DNA from: Nocardia abscessus
GTDB taxonomy: Bacteria > Actinomycetota > Actinomycetes > Mycobacteriales > Mycobacteriaceae
Length of the DNA: 57,183 nt
Assembly: GCF_015477775.1 (NCBI RefSeq)
Contig: NZ_JADLQO010000027.1
Coordinates: forward strand, 1 to 57,183
Direction: 5' to 3'
Position 1 is the stretch's first letter; every line of letters begins with the position of its first letter. The position numbers were made by a program, and so were the translations under genes. The notes below the pieces were generated by a model that did no database searches, was not told where the DNA came from, and was given only the letters and a program-made list of their open reading frames with translations. Below, in pieces: positions 37,301 to 45,309 of this stretch.

Positions 37301-39123
37301 TCGCACCGGGACAGACGGTCGTGATCGGCACCGACGAAAGCTCGCCTTTCGCCGCCCAGTTGCGTCAGGTCTCCGGTGTCGGCGAGCGACACGCGACGCT
37401 CGGCTTGGACCACGACGGCAGGCTGTGGATCCGTGACCATCCGGGATCGGAGGGGATATGGATCAATGGAGACAAGATCGCGCCGAACCAGCGAGTGACG
37501 CTGACCGAAGGCGACAACATAGGAATCGGTCCCGATTACGTCGGGACCGCCCGCCTCGGCGGCGAGGTGCGACAACAGCTCCCGCCGGCCGAACTGCACT
37601 TCGAACCGTTCAAGCGCAAACTTCCGATGCGCCTGGAACCGGGCAGGGAGATCTCCGTCGACATCGGTGAACTCAACGGTCATGCGATGGTGATCGGAAG
37701 GCCGGGTCGGCAGGTCACGGTCGGGCGCGATCCGGACGGCGCGGTCTGGGTGCTCGATCCGGTCCACGACAGCTGGAACCCGGTGAAGATCAACGACGAG
37801 GTCATCCCGGCGGGCGAGAAACGGTACCTGGCCCCGGGTGACAAGGTGACTTTCGGCGAGGTGTCCACGCGATTCCAGTCGGGTGAGGAAGCGCCGCTGC
37901 GACTGCGGTTGTCCGACGACGAGAGCATGCCTCCGTTGACGCTGCGGCGCGGCGAAGAGATCGTGATCGGCCGCGGAGACGACTCCCCGATGCGAAATCA
38001 GCTGACCGATCTTTCGGTATCCCGCCGCCACGCCACGATCTACCGCGACGAGTACGGAACCGTGTGGGTGCGCGACGAACACTCCACGCGGGGAACGTGG
38101 GTCGACAACGTCAAGGTCGATCCGAATCGGGGGCCGGTGCAGCTCAGGCCGGGTGATCGGGTTCGCTTCGGCGACTGGGTCGGCGCCGCGAGTTTCGCGG
38201 ATGGCCACCACGAAGCGATGCCGCGTCCACTGGCGGTGAAACTCAATAACCCACACGGCGACGTGTCGCTCGATCTGGCGCGCGGTGGCGAACCCGTCCT
38301 GCTCGGGCGGGACAGCGCGGAGCTGCCCGACGGTCTGTCCCGCGTCCACGAGATATCCCGTCGGCACGCCAGCATCGGCACCTATCCGTCCGGTCGCGTT
38401 TGGATTCGCGACGAGGGATCGACGAACCACACCTATGTCAACGGCAAGGAGATCAACCCCGGTACGAAGGTCATGCTGCATCCGGGCGACAGTGTGCGGC
38501 TCGGGGACGCGTTCGAGTTCGTCGTCGCGTATCCGCCAGCCGACGGCGGCGCATTCGTGAACATCATCGACCGGACGCCCGAGACCCTGCGGATGGTCCA
38601 GGATCTCGCCCGCGTGCCCAGCCACATCTACGCCAGGGTCAGCGAGCACATGAACGCCGTTCCCGGTGGCGGAATCGTCATCGGAAACCGGCCGCTGCTC
38701 GAGTTGCCCGGCACCGAGAGCCTGGCCGGCAGCACCCCGTACGGCCGCAAACCCGGCACCAGCTGGAACACCGTGGGAGGCGTTTACATGGGCGGTCCGC
38801 GGCGGATCGTGATCAACTCCGGCGGACGCAGCGGCAGCTTCAACGTGGTCTGGCACGAGTTCGGGCATGCGGTCGACGCGGCGTACGGCACCGGTGGGAA
38901 ATGGCTGAGCGACGCGAAGGAGTGGCGTGACCTGCACGCGGCGATGCTCCAGTCCATCGGCAAGAGCGGGAAGTGGAACAATTACTTCGACAAACCGTCC
39001 GAAGCGTTCGGCGAGGCGTTCACGGCGTGGCTGCACGGCCCGAAACAGCTTCGCGATTTCGCCCTCGGCGACCGTCGACTCGCGAACCAGCTGAAGGATT
39101 ACTTTGACCGCGTTTTCGGATGA
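34351..39123 (+). CDS. Giant multidomain ESX-type effector: CpnT-like N-terminus, kinase-like domain, six FHA domains, HEFGH metallopeptidase
   Basis: 1590 residues from ATG 34351 (MEASSLLAELPSAVREL), with GGGAGG at 34336-34341. Residues 1-110 are WXG100/CpnT-like (GHWPETDVDGMRRNGDAYL); 110-330 are helical with glycine-zipper membrane-like stretches (GGVVGGVAGAEVG). Residues 345-565 resemble a PI3/4-kinase-like fold: Lys386 (VIHKVV), Glu397 (HAEFLSSLVG), Asp464-x4-Asn469 (PDRNGDNW) and Asp482 (GIDHS). A Pro-rich linker (571-735) repeats PRVPVDE. Six FHA domains follow at about 100-residue intervals, 771-1390; SRRH is intact in 1, 2, 5 and 6, altered to GERH in 3 and lost in 4. The C-terminal peptidase has His1502-Glu-x-x-His1506 and EAFGEAF (Glu1551/Glu1555). 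No Sec signal. Toxin or host-directed effector is inferred. Confidence 0.9.
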   Translation: MEASSLLAELPSAVRELVLGHWPETDVDGMRRNGDAYLVAGGELNNSADRYEAEAARTEQAVQGATSAALTERHRVVAKSMRDQAAVCQSLGKQCHDVADSSVQTQHLLVAMGIALAAQLAYDALLFFQGGGAKALIDRIEAERAMAAAAARLAAEVGERAVAGAAQRAGLHTAVHAAKIGLLTSAAISGGAQLWDLADGVRDEFDVGAFLEMLAGGVVGGVAGAEVGRRLAPRVLGLTGGRAVSRSGRLAAHLGGTMLIGGAGGLAGGLAGAVPSVFIHIGEIHSLGDLFKMVRESAITGFGSGFVGAAGSALRVHTAGRNAFRGESDGPRIGLRHRDFALRVNDLLNSGEPPRVEVIERFSTEGHSAKVVERLVFHDGTEVIHKVVSDPRHAHAEFLSSLVGDAVGARVPAVHVIGDHVYMEVVPGQVAAEAYPRRSYPQDVLSGPAGMRQGVMDVLIRIPDRNGDNWMVDPDGNVWGIDHSRAFENFADAQYVVGPFAENFLRYGDNDEILWKDHTLTRPELQEMRQRVEQLSPVFSAAGYRDWYDGMLQRMTTLEGHAAEGGGAGRGVVPPVSPPSPGATPGITGDGRAVSFTPRQDRPPRIDEHQRDGRPPAPRGDVNGSAVVPRGRRDQPPPLPRDVDVPAARQKEPTPRVPVDEPASNGQRPGRDESRPRVPVDEADPDGRQSAAEKTPATHEGQAPRVRPDEPTYDGPPTRPQPRVGLHEQAASQDGYMLAADAPAGFTQFYRHPDGGYVDVILTGPDDARLPLRLIPGQEYVLGRGDGALLDHMATDKVSRRHATIMVDDQGHVLIRDEHSMNGTFVDGKQMTGGRWVRLYDGQDLMLSRDFEVGVTFQRQMAEVRLFGDDGPALTLHRGREIGIGREMVHPEAPGRDSISRRHATVGMDENGRVWIRDSDSTNGTRVNGDRLGNGERRILEPGDELRLGWYDSEAQFVPTDAPMDTSPVRVRIGSGTDATPVRLAPGQTVVIGTDESSPFAAQLRQVSGVGERHATLGLDHDGRLWIRDHPGSEGIWINGDKIAPNQRVTLTEGDNIGIGPDYVGTARLGGEVRQQLPPAELHFEPFKRKLPMRLEPGREISVDIGELNGHAMVIGRPGRQVTVGRDPDGAVWVLDPVHDSWNPVKINDEVIPAGEKRYLAPGDKVTFGEVSTRFQSGEEAPLRLRLSDDESMPPLTLRRGEEIVIGRGDDSPMRNQLTDLSVSRRHATIYRDEYGTVWVRDEHSTRGTWVDNVKVDPNRGPVQLRPGDRVRFGDWVGAASFADGHHEAMPRPLAVKLNNPHGDVSLDLARGGEPVLLGRDSAELPDGLSRVHEISRRHASIGTYPSGRVWIRDEGSTNHTYVNGKEINPGTKVMLHPGDSVRLGDAFEFVVAYPPADGGAFVNIIDRTPETLRMVQDLARVPSHIYARVSEHMNAVPGGGIVIGNRPLLELPGTESLAGSTPYGRKPGTSWNTVGGVYMGGPRRIVINSGGRSGSFNVVWHEFGHAVDAAYGTGGKWLSDAKEWRDLHAAMLQSIGKSGKWNNYFDKPSEAFGEAFTAWLHGPKQLRDFALGDRRLANQLKDYFDRVFG
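36661..38520 (+). repeat. Six tandem FHA-coding repeats
   Basis: Repeats of about 300-330 bases starting near 36661, 36961, 37261, 37590, 37900 and 38221. Each codes for a beta-sandwich opening LRPGxExxIGR, a central SRRHA and STNGT pair, and a closing LxPGDxxRxG. The diverged sequence argues for old duplication or assembly rather than recent expansion. Confidence 0.85.
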
Positions 39124-39379
39124 CACCAGCCCGCCGATGCTCGCCGAGGACGGCGAGACGATTCTCGTCCCATTGCGCGGCCGGACCGAGGACGGCGTCT
39201 ACTACAGCGGCTTCGAGGAGTTCTATCCCGGCGACCCCGGTTACGACGAGCTGCTCCCGGCGGCAAGGGAAAACCCGATCTCGGAGTCGGAGCCTCCGGA
39301 GCGCCCGGTGGACGACGACACCCTGGCACGCATCCTGAGAGAAGCTGGGTTGGATGGAACGGACCTCGGGAACGAGTAG
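39104..39379 (+). CDS. Small acidic protein overlapping the giant effector gene
   Basis: 91 residues, strongly acidic (DGVYYSGFEEFYPGDPGYDEL; many Asp/Glu to the C-terminus). TTG at 39104 is taken as the start because GAAGGA lies about five bases upstream, inside the end of the effector gene; an ATG at 39137 lacks such a site. The 20-base overlap implies coupled translation. No family recognised. Position, size and charge fit an immunity protein or chaperone for the upstream effector, but this rests on context only. Confidence 0.65.
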   Translation: MTAFSDDTSPPMLAEDGETILVPLRGRTEDGVYYSGFEEFYPGDPGYDELLPAARENPISESEPPERPVDDDTLARILREAGLDGTDLGNE

Positions 39380-39495
39380 TTGTGCCGTCAGATTGCCGGG
39401 CCGCTTGCCATGGCGGGTATGTCGCCCCGCTGCTGGCGCAATGCGATCCTTTGCCCACGCCGCATGTTCGCCCGATATCTGACCAGTCTTACCCG

Positions 39496-39822
39496 TCAGT
39501 CGCCGACGAACAGGAGATATCCGTTGGCGCGAAGCGCGATCGACGCCGCGCGCCTCAGCAGATCGACAGCCTGCCGCTCGGCATCGGTCCGTACCTCGAT
39601 CCCCTCGATCTGATCCAGGATCAAGCCGAGCTGGTACCGGTTGAACATGGTGTCGCCGCATCGGTAGATACCCCGTACCAAACTGGTTTCGGGCTGCGCG
39701 GCGCATAGTCTGAACAGCGTTTCGTTAGCATCGTCACCGAAGCGGTGCATCTCGGCATGGTTGATGTCCTGTACGACGATGTCTAAAGCCACCTGATCCC
39801 TGCTCATCTCCTGGGGGTGCAT
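39496..39822 (-). CDS. Hypothetical protein near the effector locus
   Basis: 108 residues, no recognised family. The sequence is plausible protein: SRDQVALDIVVQDINHAEMH, RFGDDANETLFRLCAA, MFNRYQLGLILDQIEGIEV and AVDLLRRAASIALRANGYLL, predicted mostly helical. The ATG at 39822 or the one at 39807 could be the start; AGGAG touches the latter too closely and neither has a good ribosome-binding site. Convergent with the small acidic gene. A second candidate for immunity or accessory function, or an unrelated gene. Confidence 0.55.
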   Translation of the reverse strand: MHPQEMSRDQVALDIVVQDINHAEMHRFGDDANETLFRLCAAQPETSLVRGIYRCGDTMFNRYQLGLILDQIEGIEVRTDAERQAVDLLRRAASIALRANGYLLFVGD

Positions 39823-40267
39823 CGTAATTGCCAGGGGCGGAGTGTTTTCGGTTCGGTTGGTGATCGCTGTCAGAACCGTCGCGCTGGGCGGTCACGATGA
39901 ACCGGTATGTCGGATGGTCCTTGCCGTACGTGCTTGGTGATGCCGAGGCGGCAACCATCACCGGCACCGAGTCCGGTCGCGGCGGCTTCGTGATGGTCTT
40001 CTTCGTAGGAAGTTACCGCCCCAGAACCATCCGCGGCAGCGACTGCCAGGTGCACATTCCCGAACACAGGCAGCGCAGCCGCGGGCAGTACCCATAGTCG
40101 CCGCGCTGCCGTCCAGTGGTATGAGGGGCTGGCCTGTTCCCCGAGAATGATCCGGAGCGGGTGGTTCGCGATCGAGGAAATCCGGACCCCGCCCACCGAA
40201 GGCTATCCAGATACCCCAGCTGCCGACGCCCCGGTGTGTCAGGGGCGTCGTGATGTGCAGCTTGTGT
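39823..40267. other. Region without a supported gene
   Basis: 445 bases between a hypothetical gene and the desaturase, both on the minus strand. Frames of 65-110 codons exist on both strands, but none has a ribosome-binding site, consistent codon use or recognisable sequence. It may be a decayed gene or a promoter region; nothing definite is seen. Confidence 0.5.
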
Positions 40268-41341
40268 TCAACGACTGCGTTGTGACACTTCGGCATCGGG
40301 AGCGCGCAGGGGTGCGCCGACGTGGTGCAGGTGTCTCAGCGCCTCGCGGTAAGAGGAGATCAGCCCGGTTTCGTGGTAGGGCACGCCGATTTCGGTGCAG
40401 TAGTCGCGGACGATCACCTGGGCGTGACGCAGGTTCGGCGTCGGCATGCTCGGAAACAAATGGTGCTCGATCTGATAGTTGAGCCCGCCGAGCGCGAAGT
40501 CGGTCAACGCGCCACCCCGCACGTTGCGGGAGGTCAGCACCTGGCGACGGAGGTAGTCGGGGCGTTCGTCGCCGGTCAGGGTTGGCATGCCCTTGTGGTT
40601 CGGGGCGAAGATGCAGCCCATGTACAGGCCGAAGAGGCCCTGGTGGACAGCAAGGAACGCGAACGCTTTGTCCGCGGGCAGAACCGCGAACAGGGCGGCC
40701 AGGTAGGCGGCGAAGTGGCCGAACAGCAGTGCGCCCTCCAATCCACGGTGTTTGACCGATCGATTTCTGAGCGCGCGTACGCCGGCCACATGGAGGTTCA
40801 GGCCCTCCAGCAACAGAAGGGGGAAGAACAGGAACGCCTGCGCCCTCCCGATGAGACGAGCCAGACCGCGGCTGGACCGTGCCTGCTGTTGTGACCAGAC
40901 CAGAATGTCGGGCGCGACATCGGGGTCGAGTTCCTCGTGGTTCGGGTTGGCGTGATGCCGGGTGTGCTTGTCCTGCCACCAGCCGTAGCCCAGGCCGATG
41001 CCCGCGTTGCCGACGAGTCGTCCCACGAGCTCCGTCCGCCGCCGTAACCGGAAGACTTGGCGGTGTGCGACATCGTGCATGACGAGTGCGATTTGCGCGA
41101 ACGTCACGGCCATGAACCCCGCGACCAGCAGCGTCCACCACGAATCGCCGATGAGGACGAACGCCGCCCAGCCGGCTGCAAACGCGACCCCGACGAGGCC
41201 GAGGCGGACGGCGTAGTAGACGGGACGCCGGTTCATCAGCCCCGCGTCGGAGATCCGGCGCAACAGACGGGCGTAGTCACCGTCAGCGCCGCGCCGCGGT
41301 GACCGTGGAGATGACTCGGGGACCAAGGCAGGTGTCGTCAT
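40268..41341 (-). CDS. Membrane fatty-acid desaturase, front-end type (DesA3-like)
   Basis: 357 residues from ATG 41341 (MTTPALVPES), with AGGAAGATCT upstream. Di-iron histidine boxes: His89-DVA-His93, His126-TR-His129-His130 and QIEHH with His293/His294. Gln in place of the first His of box three is the hallmark of front-end desaturases and of mycobacterial DesA3. Four or more membrane helices are clear, for example the stretch before WWTLLVAGFMAVTFAQIA. It should insert a double bond into acyl-CoA or acyl-lipid using an NADPH-dependent oxidoreductase that is not adjacent. Region 41342-41701 separates it from the divergent MDR gene. Confidence 0.94.
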   Translation of the reverse strand: MTTPALVPESSPRSPRRGADGDYARLLRRISDAGLMNRRPVYYAVRLGLVGVAFAAGWAAFVLIGDSWWTLLVAGFMAVTFAQIALVMHDVAHRQVFRLRRRTELVGRLVGNAGIGLGYGWWQDKHTRHHANPNHEELDPDVAPDILVWSQQQARSSRGLARLIGRAQAFLFFPLLLLEGLNLHVAGVRALRNRSVKHRGLEGALLFGHFAAYLAALFAVLPADKAFAFLAVHQGLFGLYMGCIFAPNHKGMPTLTGDERPDYLRRQVLTSRNVRGGALTDFALGGLNYQIEHHLFPSMPTPNLRHAQVIVRDYCTEIGVPYHETGLISSYREALRHLHHVGAPLRAPDAEVSQRSR

Positions 41342-41701
41342 AGATCTTCCTGAGAGCTGAGTCGGAGACGCCACCTCCGTCCGCCGATGACGCCGGCCGG
41401 TCGATGTCGGAGCGGGGCGCCGAGTTCGATACCCCGAAGCTATCGGTCGGAATCTCGTTCCGCGTAATCCCCTGGTATGACATGGAATCAAACTGCGGTG
41501 TGAGATCGGATGTCCACCGCGGACCGAGGCGGCTGACCGGTATGTGCTGTGGCCGGTCGACTTTCGTCGATATTTCTGTGCGGGATCGGGTTCGGCGTGT
41601 TGCGCGGAAGGCTGACGCACCGTTCGCGGGTCGTGGGACAGGTCGCCGACTACACTTCGCCGTGTGCCAGGCTGTCGCTCGATCCCTAGCGCTGGAATCG
41701 C
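41342..41701. other. Divergent intergenic region, desaturase / MDR gene
   Basis: 360 bases. It contains the desaturase ribosome-binding site at the left edge and presumably both promoters. I found no convincing -10/-35 pair, dyad, or RNA gene. Confidence 0.4.
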
Positions 41702-42655
41702 ATGAGGGCCGTCGTGTACGACCGCTACGGCGGTCCCGACGTGCTGTCGATCGCGGAGGTCCCGGTGCCTTCCCCTGGGCCGAAAGAGGTGCTCGTCCAG
41801 GTGCACGCTACGTCGATCAACCTCTCTGACTGGGAGACCCTGCTGGGGACACCGCTGTATTCGCGCATCGGCGGGCTCCGGGCACCGAGACGCCCGGTTC
41901 TCGGATCCGATATCGCCGGGCGGGTCGAGGCGGTCGGCTCCGAGGTCACTCTGTTCGCACCGGGTGACGAGGTCTACGGCGACAATCTCATGCTCAAGGG
42001 CGGATTCGCGGAATACGCGGTGGCTCCCGAATCAGCGCTGGCCCACAAACCGGCGGCGCTGAGCTTCGCCGAGGCGTCGACCCTGCCGCAGGCGGGGGCG
42101 ATCGCACTGCAGGGCACGGCCGGTATCGCAGCCGGTATGTCGGTGTTGATCAACGGTGCGGGCGGGGGCTCGGGAGCGTTCGCGATCCAGTTGGCCAAGA
42201 GTGCCGGGGCGCATGTGACCGGGGTGGACAACGCCGCCAAACTGGCGTTCATGCGCACGCTCGGCGCCGACGAGGTCATCGACTATCGCGCAGAGGACTT
42301 CACCCGAACCGGACCGTACGACCGGGTACTCGACCTCGTCGCCCACCGGTCGGTCTTCGCCTATCGCAGGTCGGTCGCCCGCGGCGGCCGGTACCGCTGC
42401 GTCGGCGGCACCACAAGCGCGTTGCTGCGGATGACGACGGTCGGCGCGGTCGCCGGGATGGTTACCGGCCGCAGGCTCGGGGTCCTCGCGGTGAAGGAAG
42501 GGCCCGCGCACTTCACACCCCTCGCGGAGTCGTGTGTCGCGGGCCGGATCGATATCCACATCGACCGCAGCTTCCCGCTCGACGAGACCGCGGCCGCGCT
42601 GGCCCATGTCGGTGCGGGGCGCGCCCTCGGCAAAGTGGTGGTCGAGATCCGCTGA
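41702..42655 (+). CDS. NAD(P)-dependent MDR oxidoreductase (quinone reductase-like)
   Basis: 317 residues. Medium-chain dehydrogenase/reductase without zinc-ligand clusters: MRAVVYDRYGGPDVLSIAEV, VLGSDIAGRVEAVG, the nucleotide fold SVLINGAGGGSGAFAIQLAKSAGAHVTGV, then LGADEVIDYRAEDF. This is the group often annotated as reticulon-4-interacting-protein-like or quinone oxidoreductase. NADPH-dependent reduction of an enone or quinone is likely; the substrate is unknown. ATG at 41702 starts in an ill-defined context without a strong ribosome-binding site. Divergent from the desaturase, with no evident functional link. Confidence 0.9.
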   Translation: MRAVVYDRYGGPDVLSIAEVPVPSPGPKEVLVQVHATSINLSDWETLLGTPLYSRIGGLRAPRRPVLGSDIAGRVEAVGSEVTLFAPGDEVYGDNLMLKGGFAEYAVAPESALAHKPAALSFAEASTLPQAGAIALQGTAGIAAGMSVLINGAGGGSGAFAIQLAKSAGAHVTGVDNAAKLAFMRTLGADEVIDYRAEDFTRTGPYDRVLDLVAHRSVFAYRRSVARGGRYRCVGGTTSALLRMTTVGAVAGMVTGRRLGVLAVKEGPAHFTPLAESCVAGRIDIHIDRSFPLDETAAALAHVGAGRALGKVVVEIR

Positions 42656-42839
42656 TCGGATAGTGCGTTCCCCGACACGTCCGGGCAGGTGCGGGACGTT
42701 GACCTGTGACGTCACTTTCCACCGATAGCAACCGATCTCGGCACCTCGCCGCTCTGCGGACGCGGTCGGGGTTTCTCCGCGACTGGGTTCGGAGGTTAGC
42801 GACAAGGGAATGAAGACAGCCGCACCTGCGTCGATACTG

Positions 42840-42912
42840 TGCCCTCGGCAGGATTCGAACCTGCGACACCCGCTTTAGGAGAGCGGTGCTCTATCCCCTG
42901 AGCTACGAAGGC
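42840..42912 (-). tRNA. tRNA-Arg (anticodon CCU)
   Basis: A complete cloverleaf on the minus strand, 73 bases. Acceptor GCCTTCG/CGAGGGC (one G-U pair), D stem GCTC/GAGC, anticodon stem CCGCT/AGCGG with loop CTCCTAA (anticodon CCT), variable GTGTC, T stem GCAGG/CCTGC with TTCGAAT loop, discriminator A. CCA is not encoded. It reads AGG codons. A minus-strand -10 TAGACT lies at 42954-42949. Confidence 0.97.
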
Positions 42913-43007
42913 TTGCTGGGTGGGTTCGGGCCCGCCCGGGACGTTCGCAGTCTACCGGGTAACGGGCTCGGAGTCCGCATCGCTGTCGTTGGGGCGTCAC
43001 GGAGGGA

Positions 43008-43769
43008 TCAGAAGCCGCCGCCGTCGAAGCCGCCGCCGCCGTCGAAGCCACCGGAGTAGTCGCCACCCTCGGTGGACCCGGGATCGTAGCCGCCGCCGTC
43101 CGCGGCCGGGCCGCCCTGGAAGTCCTCGCCGTAGCCGCTCTCGAAGCCTTGCGCGTCGTAGCCCACTCCGGACATTCCGGCGAAAAGGGAGGTGAACAGC
43201 AGGGCCGAGCCGAGGCCCCAGGCGCCTGCGACCATCGCGGGCTTCCACCAGGGCTCGGAGTACCAGCCCGCGGGGACGGGGCGCCCGGCCACTCGGCCGC
43301 CGGGATAGTAGTTCGGTGTCGACGACGAAGGGCCGGGCGCGGCCGCGACCTGCCTGCCCTCGTATTCCACGACGCGCTTCTCGGTGACCTGCCCCGCGGT
43401 GTCCTGGCCGTCGAGGGCCGCGATCGCGGGACCGGGGTCCATGTTCATCGCGGTTCGGGCGGCCCTGATGTAGTAGAGCCCTTCCAGTGCGGTCTGCTTC
43501 GCCAGCCGCGCTTGGGTGGGCGTGCGGGCCTGATCCAGTTGCGAACCGGCCGCGATATGCCGTTCGGAAGCGTCGGCGAGCGCCTGGACGGCGGCGTCGT
43601 TGCTACCGCTGAGGCTGTAGACCTGACCGCCCAGCCGTTCGTTCACTTGCCGGGCGTCGGCGAGAGCGTCGGCCAGCGCGAGGGCTCCGCGCTGTTTGCT
43701 CTGTCGTATCTGCCACACCAGTGCGGCGATCAGCGCTACAAGCAATAGGGCGATCATCAGCCACGACAT
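43008..43769 (-). CDS. Membrane-anchored protein with glycine-rich tail
   Basis: 253 residues. The ATG at 43769 is preferred over GTG at 43775 because GGAAGAG is then 6-8 bases upstream. The N-terminal anchor is a hydrophobic segment starting MSWLMIALLLVALIAAL; residues 25-150 are helical (ADALADARQVNERLGGQVYSL, ALEGLYYIRAARTAMN). A second hydrophobic stretch, VAGAWGLGSALLFTSLFAG, precedes a Gly/Asp/Phe-rich tail repeating GGGFDGGG and GGDYSGGFD. The layout is widespread in mycolic actinomycetes as an uncharacterised membrane protein. The low-complexity tail may be disordered or form assemblies. Confidence 0.8.
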   Translation of the reverse strand: MSWLMIALLLVALIAALVWQIRQSKQRGALALADALADARQVNERLGGQVYSLSGSNDAAVQALADASERHIAAGSQLDQARTPTQARLAKQTALEGLYYIRAARTAMNMDPGPAIAALDGQDTAGQVTEKRVVEYEGRQVAAAPGPSSSTPNYYPGGRVAGRPVPAGWYSEPWWKPAMVAGAWGLGSALLFTSLFAGMSGVGYDAQGFESGYGEDFQGGPAADGGGYDPGSTEGGDYSGGFDGGGGFDGGGF

Positions 43770-43842
43770 GGGCACCTCTTCCGCTCGACCTCGGACAACG
43801 CCAGTTTACTGTCGGCTAGCTGAGGTCTGGCTGAGCGTGCGG

Positions 43843-45309
43843 TCAGTGTGCGGGCGCTTGGGCTTCCTCATAGTCGGCGGGGTCGAAAGACCTTGTCTTC
43901 CAGCGGTAGAGGACGGTGGCGCCGGGCCAGTTGTTGGTGATGCGGCCGGAGGCGTTGCGGTACCAGCTGGAGCAGAAATTCCAGGGGGTGTCCTTCAACC
44001 GGTTCTGCAGCCAGTCGTCCCAGCGCTGTTCGGTGGTGGCGCGGGCGGCGAGGTAGCGGCCGGGGCGGTCGGTCAGGTACCGCACGACCTGGCGGATGTA
44101 GCGGGCCTGGGATTCGAGCATGTAGATGATCGAGCCGGAGCCGACGTTGGTGTTCGGGCCGTACATCATGAACAGGTTCGGGAACTGAGGCACGGAGAGG
44201 CCGAGGTAGGCGCGGGCGCCTTCGTCTGCCCACACGTCGGCCAGCTTTCGCCCGCCGAGGCCGTAGATGTTCATCGGCGCGAGGAACTCGGTGCCCTTGA
44301 AGCCGGTGCCGTAGATGATGACGTCCACCTCGTGCTCGACGCCGTCGGCGGTGCGGATCCCGGTCGGGGTGATCGCCTCGATGGCGGTGGTCTCCACGGT
44401 GACGTTCGGCTGCGCCAGCGCCGGGAAGTACTCGTTGGAGAACAGGCCGCGCTTGCATCCGGCCGCGTAGTCGGGCGTCAGTTTCGCGCGCAACTCGGCG
44501 TCGGGGATCTGCTTGGCCCGGTGCCGGTCGGCCAGCGCGATCACCGGCGCCTTGATTCCCGGGATGTCGGTCAAAGCCAGGGCGAGTACCTCGAAGAACG
44601 ACCAGATGGCGAAGCGCTCGGCGAGGCGGCTGGGCGGGAAGTACTTGAACAGCGCGTGGTGCAGGGGGCTGTACTGGACGTCGGCCTTCGGTAGCACCCA
44701 GGCCGCGGAGCGCTGGAACAGCGTGAGATGGGCGGCGGCGGGCTGTATACGCGGGATGTACTGGATCGCGCTGGCTCCGGTGCCGATGCAGGCGATGCGC
44801 TTGCCGGTCAGGTCGACGTCGTGGTTCCACTCGGCGGAGTGGAACGCGGGACCGGTGAAGGTGTCGATGCCGGGAATGTTGGGCAACGCGGGGCGCGAGA
44901 GCTGGCCGACCGCCGGGATGAGGATGTCCGCGGTCAGTTGCGCACCGTCGGCGGTGCGCACGATCCACTGGCCGGTGCGCTCGTCGAACTCGGCGTCGAG
45001 CACCTCGGTGCCGAACCGGATGAAGCGCCGCAGGCCGTGCTTGTCGGCGACGCCCTGCATGTACCCGTGGATGTCGCGCTGTTCGGAGAAACGCCGGGGC
45101 CAATCGGATTTCGGCTCGTAGGACCAGGAGTACAGCGGGGAGGGCACGTCACAGGCCGCGCCGGGGTAGGTGTTCTCCCGCCAGACGCCGCCGAGGTCGG
45201 TGGCCCGCTCCAGGATGGTGAAGTTGTCCAACCCGGCCCGCCGCAGCTCCAGCGCCATGCCGAGCCCGCCGAATCCGGCTCCGATGATGATGATGGACGG
45301 CGTTGTCAT
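43843..45309 (-). CDS. Flavin-containing Baeyer-Villiger-type monooxygenase
   Basis: 488 residues from ATG 45309. FAD motif IIIIGAGFGGLGMALEL; Baeyer-Villiger fingerprint FxGxxxHxxxW is seen as FTGPAFHSAEWNHD; NADPH motif CIGTGASAIQYIPRI; and the later YGTGFKGTEFL. The enzyme inserts oxygen next to a ketone using NADPH and O2; mycobacterial relatives include EthA-like prodrug activators, but the substrate here is unknown. TACCCT (45321-45316, minus strand) lies six bases from the ATG, pointing to a leaderless mRNA. The acyl-CoA dehydrogenase gene lies 81 bp upstream on the same strand. Confidence 0.94.
   Translation of the reverse strand: MTTPSIIIIGAGFGGLGMALELRRAGLDNFTILERATDLGGVWRENTYPGAACDVPSPLYSWSYEPKSDWPRRFSEQRDIHGYMQGVADKHGLRRFIRFGTEVLDAEFDERTGQWIVRTADGAQLTADILIPAVGQLSRPALPNIPGIDTFTGPAFHSAEWNHDVDLTGKRIACIGTGASAIQYIPRIQPAAAHLTLFQRSAAWVLPKADVQYSPLHHALFKYFPPSRLAERFAIWSFFEVLALALTDIPGIKAPVIALADRHRAKQIPDAELRAKLTPDYAAGCKRGLFSNEYFPALAQPNVTVETTAIEAITPTGIRTADGVEHEVDVIIYGTGFKGTEFLAPMNIYGLGGRKLADVWADEGARAYLGLSVPQFPNLFMMYGPNTNVGSGSIIYMLESQARYIRQVVRYLTDRPGRYLAARATTEQRWDDWLQNRLKDTPWNFCSSWYRNASGRITNNWPGATVLYRWKTRSFDPADYEEAQAPAH

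Noticed and set aside
36526..39126. Minus-strand frame of 866 codons across the FHA repeats
   Set aside because: Shadow of the effector gene; no start context, and the plus-strand frame contains recognisable domains.
39870..40196. Possible 108-codon gene on the minus strand (and a 66-codon plus-strand frame)
   Set aside because: No recognisable sequence, no ribosome-binding site, and competing frames look equally random.
32188..40267. Effector locus as a prophage or insertion-sequence cargo
   Set aside because: No transposase, integrase, terminal repeats or tRNA junction adjoin it. Slight A/T enrichment at 34002-34350 alone is not evidence of transfer.
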